From assembly GCA_015222965.1 (NCBI GenBank), contig JADFWF010000105.1, positions 1 through 12,634 of the forward strand: a DNA stretch of 12,634 nt, given 5' to 3'. Source of the DNA: Pseudomonadota bacterium. Its GTDB lineage: Bacteria; Pseudomonadota; Gammaproteobacteria; SZUA-229. The notes below the pieces were generated by a model. It saw nothing but the letters and a program-made list of their open reading frames with translations, did not search any database and was not told the DNA's origin. Each line of letters begins with the position of its first letter. The stretch's first letter is position 1. Below are positions 7,351-12,634 of this stretch, in pieces. A program made the position numbers and the translations under genes.

Positions 7351-8487
7351 ATGAATTTACAGCCATATTTGAAATTGATGTCTGAGCAGCAGGCGTCAGA
7401 CATGTATTTCACCACGGGTGCACCGGTAAGTGTGCGTATCGAAGGTTCGATGCGTCCGGTCGGAAAAAGCATGCTCAATCCGGGTATGACAAAAAAACTG
7501 GCCTACGACCTGCTAACGCCGGCGCAGATAAAAGACTTCGAAAAAAACCTGGAGTTAAACCTGGGCGTCTCATATACTGATCTGGGCCGTTTCCGCATCA
7601 ATATCTATATGCAGCGCGGTGAGGTTTCGATGGTCATCCGCTATATCAGGGCGGATATTCCAACACTGGACAGCCTCGGTTTACCTGAGATATACAAAAC
7701 CATGATCATGCGCCAGAAAGGCCTGGTGCTCGTTGTCGGCGCGACCGGGATGGGCAAATCCACCTCACTGGCATCGATGCTCGATTACCGCAATATGACT
7801 GAAAGCGGTCATATCCTGACTATCGAAGACCCTATCGAATTCATGTTCCGCCATAAAAAATGTATCGTCGGTCAGCGAGAAGTCGGACTTGATACTTTAT
7901 CGTTTGATAATGCTCTGCGTGAAGCCATGCGCGAAGCGCCGGATGTCATCATGATCGGTGAAGCCAGAGACAGGGAGACCATGGAGTCGGCCTTGCGCTA
8001 CGCAGATACAGGTCATCTATGCTTGACCACATTGCATGCGACCAATGCAGATCAGACGCTGGACCGATTGTTGAATTTTTTCCCTAGTGATGCGCACAAT
8101 CAGATATTGATGGATCTGTCGCTAAACCTGAACTGCATATTGGCGCAGCGCCTGGTCAAAACGGAGGACGGCGGCCGTATCGTAGCTGTCGAGGTGTTGG
8201 TCAACACGCCGTATATCAGCAAACTTATCCGAGATGGAAACTTCCATGAGATAAAAGAGATCATGGAAAAAGGACATGAGGCTGGAATGAAAACATTTGA
8301 CCAGTCTTTATTTGAATTATTTAAAGCACGAAAAATTGATCTTAAAGCCGCACTGGCAAATGCCGATTCCAGCAGTGACCTCGAATGGAAAATTAATTTT
8401 GGTGGTGGTACCAAAGAGCTGCATGGCAAAGCAGAAAAACATGAAACCTTGCAGTTTCCCAGCAGTCCTGCTGATTTAGACAGTTAG
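7351..8487 (+). CDS. Third PilT/PilU-family ATPase (PilU-like paralogue)
   Basis: A 378-residue motor of the PilT/PilU superfamily, clearly closer to PilU (GATG P-loop, CIVGQREVGLDT, HATNADQTLDRLLNFFPSD) but diverged from the PilU next to it. Walker A is GATGMGKS at 130-137, with Met where Ser is usual; Walker B is IMIGEARD around Glu204, with Ala where Ile is usual; the Asp box TIEDPIEF and the His-box residues His222 and His229 are retained. It therefore looks able to bind and hydrolyse ATP. No AIRNLIRE motif is present, and no zinc tetracysteine as in GspE. The C-terminal tail is different, Gly-rich and then charged. The start at 7351 has AGGTAGGA seven bases upstream. It is 97 bases after pilU and probably co-transcribed. 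Its role (second PilU, modulator of retraction, or a motor for another pilus-like machine) cannot be decided here. Confidence 0.93.
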   Translation: MNLQPYLKLMSEQQASDMYFTTGAPVSVRIEGSMRPVGKSMLNPGMTKKLAYDLLTPAQIKDFEKNLELNLGVSYTDLGRFRINIYMQRGEVSMVIRYIRADIPTLDSLGLPEIYKTMIMRQKGLVLVVGATGMGKSTSLASMLDYRNMTESGHILTIEDPIEFMFRHKKCIVGQREVGLDTLSFDNALREAMREAPDVIMIGEARDRETMESALRYADTGHLCLTTLHATNADQTLDRLLNFFPSDAHNQILMDLSLNLNCILAQRLVKTEDGGRIVAVEVLVNTPYISKLIRDGNFHEIKEIMEKGHEAGMKTFDQSLFELFKARKIDLKAALANADSSSDLEWKINFGGGTKELHGKAEKHETLQFPSSPADLDS

Positions 8488-8536
8488 TTTCACTTTACTG
8501 TTCACGACTTTTTCTGGCAGGCTGCTTACGGCCAGG

Positions 8537-8656
8537 AAGAGAAGTTGGCAGTTTGCAGTTGGCAGTCATCAGTTAAAAACAAAAAGACTAAAAACCTGTG
8601 TTTTCAGCGGCGCAGACGCTGGGTTTTGCTTTTACTGCCAACTGCAAACTTCTCTT
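8537..8656. repeat. Palindromic element with TTGGCAG/TTTGCAG heptamer arms
   Basis: In the gap between the convergent pilU-like gene and pyrC'. Left arm 8537-8566 is AAGAGAAG followed by heptamers TTGGCAG, TTTGCAG, TTGGCAG and a T. Right arm 8634-8656, as reverse complement, is AAGAGAAG, TTTGCAG, TTGGCAG, T. The arms are identical except that the left has one additional heptamer. The loop contains a second, GC-rich hairpin (8591-8627). The element is non-coding and probably one copy of a dispersed family. Confidence 0.85.
8591..8627. terminator. Candidate bidirectional terminator between convergent operons
   Basis: CAGCG (8605-8609) pairs with CGCTG (8617-8621), and the outer AAAACC (8591-8596) pairs with GGTTTT (8622-8627). 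T-rich sequence lies on the distal side for both strands. The position, 104 bases after the pilU-like stop and about 50 bases after the pyrC' stop, suits termination of both transcripts. The stem is interrupted by an eight-base bulge on one side, so this is a tentative call. Confidence 0.35.
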
Positions 8657-8675
8657 AAGACTCAACAAGAGGCAT

Positions 8676-9959
8676 CTAATCACTAAACAATAAATTGCCG
8701 CTTACAATCGTATGCTTGACCTTACCCTGAAAGTTCCAGCCCAGGAACGGTGTGTTTTTACCGTGACTATTGATCAGGTCTGCTGTTAATTGCCAGTCCT
8801 CGTCACCATCAAAAATACAGATGTCAGCATTTGCGCCGATGCTTAATGTGCCGGTATCGAGCCCCAGGATATTAGCCGGTGAGTGTGTGATCTTTCTGAT
8901 TAGGTCGCCAGGTTCCATTTCCGTTTGCTGTGACAGGCGCAGACATAATGGCAGCAAGGTTTCTAATCCGGATATACCCGCCTCAGTACTGGCGAAAGGT
9001 GCCTGTTTTGCATCGGTGTTATGTGGCTGATGATCAGAGCAAATGGCATCGATAGTGTTGTTTTTTACTGCAGCGCGTAATGCCTCCTGGTCACGTTGTG
9101 TGCGTAATGGTGGTATTACGTGGCAGGTGCTGTTGTAGCTGCTGATGTCCTGTTCGGTTAAATGTAACTGATGTGCACTGACATCTGCGGTTACCGGCAG
9201 TTGCTCATTCTTTGCACGGGCTATCATCTCTGCACCTTGTGCACTGGATATACGTCCGAAATGTGCGCTCACGCCGGTCTCTGCAACCAGTTCCAGTGCA
9301 CGAGTTATGGCGATTGTTTCAGCGGATACAGGGATGCCTTTTAAACCCAGGCGGGTTGCGATCTTTCCTTCATGTGCACATCCGCCATTACTTAACCAGT
9401 GTTCATCCGGTTCGATAAAAACACGCATGTCAAAGGTAGCTGCATAGGCGAAGGCGCGTTTAAGAATAAGTGAATTCTCCACCGGCTTGCGGCAGTTGCT
9501 TACGCCGATACAACCCGCCTGCTGTAAGGCATGCATCTCACTTAGATGTTCGCCATGCAGTCCGGCAGTTAAAGCACCGAGAGTTACGACGTGGCTGTGT
9601 CCTGAATTAGCTGCTTTCTGGTTTATCAGCTCGACTACTGCGGGTTCATCGATAACCGGGTCTGTATCCGGTGGGCAGCATAGTGTGGTAATGCCAGCAC
9701 GGGTTGCCGCAATTGTTTCACTGTGGATGGTCGCTTTATTTTCCATCCCGGGTTCGCGCAGTCTCGCACAGCAGTCAACCAGTCCGGGAATGATTGTAAG
9801 ATTCGTGGCTTCGATCGTCTGTGTATCATCGCTTGCCTTAATAGTATTGGCAGCTTCGATGGCTGAAACCTTTCCGTCCGTGATCTGGATATCAGCCACC
9901 CGGTCAATATTGTTTGCCGGGTCAATCAGGCGGCCATTTTTTATTATGAGCTTACTCAT
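8676..9959 (-). CDS. pyrC': Non-catalytic dihydroorotase-like subunit PyrC'
   Basis: A 427-residue dihydroorotase homologue that appears unable to catalyse the reaction. The family's metal-binding Asp-x-His-x-His before LREPG is here D62-C-C-A-R66-LREPG, so both histidines are gone. The later ligands are also lost: FSDDG-type Asp is SNCRK near 154-158, SHCED-type His is IEPDE near 182-186, and HICHVST-type His is HFGRISS near 233-239. Only the DHxPH motif survives (DHQPH, 309-313). This is the pattern of Pseudomonas PyrC', which is needed to assemble a dodecameric aspartate transcarbamoylase with PyrB rather than for dihydroorotase activity. The start codon overlaps the pyrB stop (ATGA), consistent with equimolar synthesis. 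A functional dihydroorotase must be encoded elsewhere. It is the last gene of the minus-strand operon. Confidence 0.93.
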   Translation of the reverse strand: MSKLIIKNGRLIDPANNIDRVADIQITDGKVSAIEAANTIKASDDTQTIEATNLTIIPGLVDCCARLREPGMENKATIHSETIAATRAGITTLCCPPDTDPVIDEPAVVELINQKAANSGHSHVVTLGALTAGLHGEHLSEMHALQQAGCIGVSNCRKPVENSLILKRAFAYAATFDMRVFIEPDEHWLSNGGCAHEGKIATRLGLKGIPVSAETIAITRALELVAETGVSAHFGRISSAQGAEMIARAKNEQLPVTADVSAHQLHLTEQDISSYNSTCHVIPPLRTQRDQEALRAAVKNNTIDAICSDHQPHNTDAKQAPFASTEAGISGLETLLPLCLRLSQQTEMEPGDLIRKITHSPANILGLDTGTLSIGANADICIFDGDEDWQLTADLINSHGKNTPFLGWNFQGKVKHTIVSGNLLFSD

Positions 9960-10993
9960 TGACCATCACCTGCTGTATTCTCCTCTGTTTCAGGCTCCCT
10001 GCCTAGAGTCATGGTCATCACTGCCATGCGCACAGCGATGCCATACGATACCTGATCGAGGATGACGGAGCGCGCACCGTCGGCAACGTTAGAATCTATT
10101 TCGACACCACGATTGATAGGACCGGGGTGCATAACGATGGCGTCTTTCTTAGCTACCAGCAGGCGTTCTTCGGTCAAACCGTATAGCTGGTAGTATTCCT
10201 GCTCGCTAGGTAGCAGTGCGCCTTGCATTCGTTCTTTTTGTAAACGCAGCATGATGACGACGTCGGCGTCTTTGATGCCGGTTTCTAGATCATGAAAAAC
10301 ATTTACTCCCATATGCTCTATATCGATCGGCAATAATGTCTTAGGAGCGATGACTCGAACATCACCGGTATTTAAAGTGTTAAGGGCGTGAATCTGTGAG
10401 CGCGCGACTCGGGAATGCAATATGTCACCGACGATAGCGACCCTCAGATTACCAAAGTCCTCGCCTTTGTTACGACGGATGGTGAACATGTCCAGCATCG
10501 CCTGTGTCGGATGCGCGTGGCTGCCATCACCGGCATTGATGACGCTGATGTTTGGTGCTACATGGTTTGCAATATAATGTGCAGCACCCGAATCGCTGTG
10601 GCGTACCACGAACATATCACAGTGCATCGCCTGAATATTTTGCAGGGTATCGAGCAGCGTTTCACCTTTTGAAGTGGCAGAAGTGCTGATGTTTATATTT
10701 AATACATCGGCTGAAAGCCGCTTGGCAGCAAGCTCGAAGGTGGTGCGGGTTCGGGTGCTGGCTTCAAAGAATAAGTTGACGACGGTCTTGCCGCGTAACA
10801 GAGGCACTTTTTTAACGCTTTTTTCGTTAACACTGGTAAAGCTTTCTGCGGTATCCAGAATTCTTGTGAGTATCTCACTGCCTAAACCTTCGGTGGTGAG
10901 AAAATGTTTTAAATTACCGTTTTTATCTAATTGAATATTCCAGGCATCGTGTCCGATTAAAGCGTCAGTGGGTTTTGTTGCTTTATTAACCAT
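9956..10993 (-). CDS. pyrB: Aspartate transcarbamoylase catalytic subunit
   Basis: Joins carbamoyl phosphate to aspartate to form carbamoyl-aspartate, the committed step of pyrimidine synthesis. In 345 residues: carbamoyl phosphate loop STRTRTTFE at 79-87; the SATSKGE loop at 105-111 supplying the neighbouring active site; [14 protein letters not shown] near 129-142; [24 protein letters not shown]; and [12 protein letters not shown] near the C-terminus. The N-terminal extension before KHFLTTEGL matches the longer Pseudomonas-type enzyme, in which this region takes part in nucleotide regulation, rather than the E. coli type that uses PyrI. The gene lies eight bases after pyrR and overlaps pyrC' by four. 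The chosen ATG has only a weak Shine-Dalgarno candidate (GGATAG) within the end of pyrR, so coupling to pyrR translation is likely. Confidence 0.96.
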   Translation of the reverse strand: MVNKATKPTDALIGHDAWNIQLDKNGNLKHFLTTEGLGSEILTRILDTAESFTSVNEKSVKKVPLLRGKTVVNLFFEASTRTRTTFELAAKRLSADVLNINISTSATSKGETLLDTLQNIQAMHCDMFVVRHSDSGAAHYIANHVAPNISVINAGDGSHAHPTQAMLDMFTIRRNKGEDFGNLRVAIVGDILHSRVARSQIHALNTLNTGDVRVIAPKTLLPIDIEHMGVNVFHDLETGIKDADVVIMLRLQKERMQGALLPSEQEYYQLYGLTEERLLVAKKDAIVMHPGPINRGVEIDSNVADGARSVILDQVSYGIAVRMAVMTMTLGREPETEENTAGDGQ

Positions 10994-11001
10994 AGAATGT
11001 G

Positions 11002-11544
11002 CTATCCATTAGAAATGTTTTTATGGCTCTGTTGCTGCAGTTCAAAAGCCAGTGGTTCAGGACCGGTGAGTTTGATATGTTCGCCTTGGTTTAATTTGAC
11101 GTGTTCGCCGACGATGTCAGCCTGCAGAGGTAACTCACGGCCACCGCGCTCCATCAGACAGACCAGCGTGATGCTTGCGGGCCGGCCATAATCAAACAGC
11201 TCATTCATTGCCGCTCTGATGGTACGGCCGGTGTGTAAAACATCGTCGACCAGGATGATATGGCGATCATCAACGTCGGGAGGTAATTGTGATGGTTTTA
11301 CTTTCGGGTTCATGCCGATGCGGGAGAAGTCGTCGCGATAGAAACTGATGTCCAGGCTTGCCAGCGGTTCTGAAAAAATAGTTGTGGAATTATTGAGCTG
11401 TTGATGGAGTCTTGTGGCTACCCAGACACCACCGGTATGAATACCTACCATCAATGGATTATCGATTGCTTTATCGCTAAGCAATGTTTTTAATTTTTCT
11501 GCCATTTGTGCCAGAAGTTCATCTGGTGTGGCTAGTTGCTGCAT
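11002..11544 (-). CDS. pyrR: PyrR, bifunctional pyr regulator / uracil phosphoribosyltransferase
   Basis: A 180-residue type I phosphoribosyltransferase. The PRPP-binding motif [14 protein letters not shown] is at 95-108, with [10 protein letters not shown] at 34-43 and the PyrR-type [14 protein letters not shown] at 64-77. PyrR makes UMP from uracil and PRPP. In Bacillus it also binds pyr mRNA as an attenuator; in Pseudomonas-like organisms it has been linked to pyr gene control by other means. No PyrR-type anti-antiterminator leader was recognised in the 56-base gap upstream. GGAAGA just before the ATG is a fair ribosome binding site. It sits in the ruvX-pyrR-pyrB-pyrC' order usual for this group. 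Length is normal. Confidence 0.95.
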   Translation of the reverse strand: MQQLATPDELLAQMAEKLKTLLSDKAIDNPLMVGIHTGGVWVATRLHQQLNNSTTIFSEPLASLDISFYRDDFSRIGMNPKVKPSQLPPDVDDRHIILVDDVLHTGRTIRAAMNELFDYGRPASITLVCLMERGGRELPLQADIVGEHVKLNQGEHIKLTGPEPLAFELQQQSHKNISNG

Positions 11545-11600
11545 AGTCTTCCGTCGTGATTTTCAGGCTGCTGTGATGCTGTTCAGTGTATCTGCCCGGC

Positions 11601-12026
11601 TTATATTTGCTGGTCCAGCCAGCGTTGCACAATGATTGCTGCCGCCATTCTATCAATCTCGTGTTTGTTCTGCTTATTTATTTTTATATCCTGCTTGAGG
11701 ATCTCTTCCGCTTGTCGTGAACTTAATGCTTCATTGACTTCGATTACTGGAAGTTTAAAGCGTTTTTCCAGTTCGTAAGCGAACTGCCTGGCAGCCGCTG
11801 TCATTTTATTTTCACTGCCATCGGTATGATAGGGCATGCCGACGATCAATGCCTGTGGTTTCCATTGCTGGATCTCCGTTTCGATAGCGTGCCAGTCAGG
11901 GTTGCCATCGATCTGATTTACTGTTTTACAGGGCGTTGCTGAGTGGGTGATGGTTTGACCAGTGGCAATGCCGATGCGTTTTTTGCCGTAGTCAAAACCT
12001 AAGACACTGGTGATTTTGTTACTCAT
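11601..12026 (-). CDS. ruvX: RuvX/YqgF Holliday-junction resolvase-like nuclease
   Basis: A 141-residue RNase H-fold protein of the YqgF/RuvX family, implicated in 16S rRNA 5' maturation in E. coli and able to act on branched DNA in some species. The motif LGFDYGKKRIGIATG (9-23) gives the first acidic residue, Asp12; IVGMPYHTDGSENKMT (61-76) is the conserved second block; Glu99 and Asp125 are the other expected acidic residues. The usual DER-L-S/T-S motif reads NEALSS here (98-103), a change worth noting. The start is set at 12026 (MSNKITSVLGFDYG). The frame stays open to 12098, but that extension is translated repeat sequence. There is no clear Shine-Dalgarno. It is separated from algH by a 107-base gap that contains a palindromic element. 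Confidence 0.93.
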   Translation of the reverse strand: MSNKITSVLGFDYGKKRIGIATGQTITHSATPCKTVNQIDGNPDWHAIETEIQQWKPQALIVGMPYHTDGSENKMTAAARQFAYELEKRFKLPVIEVNEALSSRQAEEILKQDIKINKQNKHEIDRMAAAIIVQRWLDQQI

Positions 12027-12049
12027 CGTTGTTTGTTTGCAGATAAAAA

Positions 12050-12122
12050 TTTTCACCGCAGAGACGCAGAGAAAAAACAGGGTAATTGTATAACACAAAA
12101 TAAACTATTTCTTCTCTGCGGT
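12050..12122. repeat. Short CGCAGAG-type palindromic element between algH and ruvX
   Basis: The left arm starts TTTTCACCGCAGAGACGC (12050-12067), identical over 18 bases to the element at 3203 and in the same orientation, and continues AGAGAA. The right arm 12113-12122 (TCTCTGCGGT) is the exact reverse complement of 12055-12064. In units, the left arm is CGCAGAG/ACGCAGAG/AA and the right arm CGCAGAG/AA, again one octamer shorter. The A/T-rich middle has no gene. It fills most of the algH-ruvX gap, inside what is probably a single transcription unit. Confidence 0.8.
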
Positions 12123-12133
12123 AATTTGTTTTT

Positions 12134-12634
12134 TCAGGCATGCCCGGTATCATTACTCAGCAAGGACAAGTCGACACCGATTAATTTCGCTGCGGCTTTC
12201 CAGCGTTCTTCCACCGGGGTATTAAAAATTATCTGTTCGTCAGCCGGGCAGCTCAGCCAGGTATTACTGGCCATCTCCTGTTCCAGCTGTCCTGCCGCCC
12301 AGCCGGCATAACCCAGGGCGACGATACAGTCTTTGGGTCCTTCGTTATTGGCGATGGCCTGTAAGATATCTTTTGACGTGGTTAATGCAACGTCATTATT
12401 CACTGAAAGGCTGGATGACCAGTTGCCGGTGGGGCGATGCAGGATAAAGCCGCGTCCCTGATCGACCGGGCCGCCGATAAATATGGTCTGGTTTTCATTA
12501 TAGCTATCGCCACTCTCAATCTTCATTTCCTGGATAACCTGTTTTAAGCTGATAGTCGTCTGCTGATTGATGATGACACCAAAACTGCCGGATTCGTCAT
12601 GTTCGCAAATATAGGTTACCGCCTGATTAAAAAA
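12134..12634 (-). CDS. algH: AlgH/YqgE family protein (5' end outside window)
   Basis: The reading frame is open to the window edge: the visible protein starts FFNQAVTYICEHDESGSFGVIINQ, which matches the early part of the UPF0301/AlgH fold (typically FxRAVIYICEHxxxGAMGLIIN). About 20 residues of the amino end are missing. A Met at 12526 is internal and not the start. Further family signatures are IFIGGPVDQGRGFILH, ALGYAGWAAGQLEQE and the complete end WKAAAKLIGVDLSLLSNDTGHA. The family was named for an effect on alginate genes in Pseudomonas, but its molecular role is not established. It lies upstream of ruvX on the same strand, as in Pseudomonas and E. coli (yqgE-yqgF). Confidence 0.93.
   Translation of the reverse strand, partial: FFNQAVTYICEHDESGSFGVIINQQTTISLKQVIQEMKIESGDSYNENQTIFIGGPVDQGRGFILHRPTGNWSSSLSVNNDVALTTSKDILQAIANNEGPKDCIVALGYAGWAAGQLEQEMASNTWLSCPADEQIIFNTPVEERWKAAAKLIGVDLSLLSNDTGHA

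Noticed and set aside
9487..10065. Long plus-strand open frame (192 codons) opposite pyrC' and pyrB
   Set aside because: It is antisense to two clearly conserved coding regions, has no recognisable domain, and its Cys/Ser-rich composition is typical of a shadow frame.
11545..11600. PyrR-binding attenuator or pyrimidine-controlled leader before pyrR
   Set aside because: The gap is 56 bases, has no terminator/antiterminator pair and no recognisable PyrR-binding loop.
12027..12098. Extension of the ruvX reading frame upstream of 12026
   Set aside because: The added 24 residues are a translation of the palindromic repeat, while MSNKITSVLGFDYG at 12026 matches the normal family start.
1..12634. 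Anti-phage system, prophage, integron or transposase
   Set aside because: Every substantial open frame is accounted for by a housekeeping, secretion or pilus gene; no integrase, transposase, toxin-antitoxin or defence-type domain is seen.

Overview
The window reads as chromosomal core DNA from a gammaproteobacterium. The block algH-ruvX-pyrR-pyrB-pyrC' next to pilT-pilU, with proC-yggT divergent from pilT, closely matches the gene order I recall around pilTU in Pseudomonas. The proteins (344-residue PilT, Pseudomonas-type PyrB with a non-catalytic dihydroorotase-like partner) also fit that class. Base composition is moderate, not Pseudomonas-like GC-rich. The genus cannot be fixed from the sequence alone.

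Layout. (1) 1-3195, plus strand: the 3' end of the type II secretion secretin gene gspD, then gspE (cytoplasmic ATPase) and gspF (inner-membrane platform). gspG and the other pseudopilin genes do not follow. (2) 3398-4809, minus strand: proC then yggT, convergent with gspF. (3) 5007-8487, plus strand: pilT, pilU and a third, less usual PilU-like ATPase, all type IV pilus retraction-family motors. (4) 8676-12634, minus strand, read right to left: algH/yqgE (5' end outside the window), ruvX/yqgF, pyrR, pyrB and the catalytically dead pyrC'. pyrB and pyrC' overlap by four bases, as expected for subunits of one aspartate transcarbamoylase complex.

Themes. Secretion and twitching-pilus motors dominate the left two thirds: there are four PilT/GspE-superfamily ATPases here. 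The right third is pyrimidine synthesis plus two housekeeping genes. Coding density is high. No gap exceeds about 205 bases, so there is no long gene-free stretch.

The least ordinary content is in the gaps. Four of them carry short palindromic repeat elements: 1846-1954, 3203-3373 (with a second element nested at 3271-3340), 8537-8656 and 12050-12122. The arms of three sequence families are themselves made of 7- or 8-base tandem units. In three of the four elements the left arm has exactly one unit more than the right arm. I see no new multigene system, CRISPR array, tRNA, rRNA, transposase or phage gene. The repeat architecture and the third PilU-like motor are the best leads.
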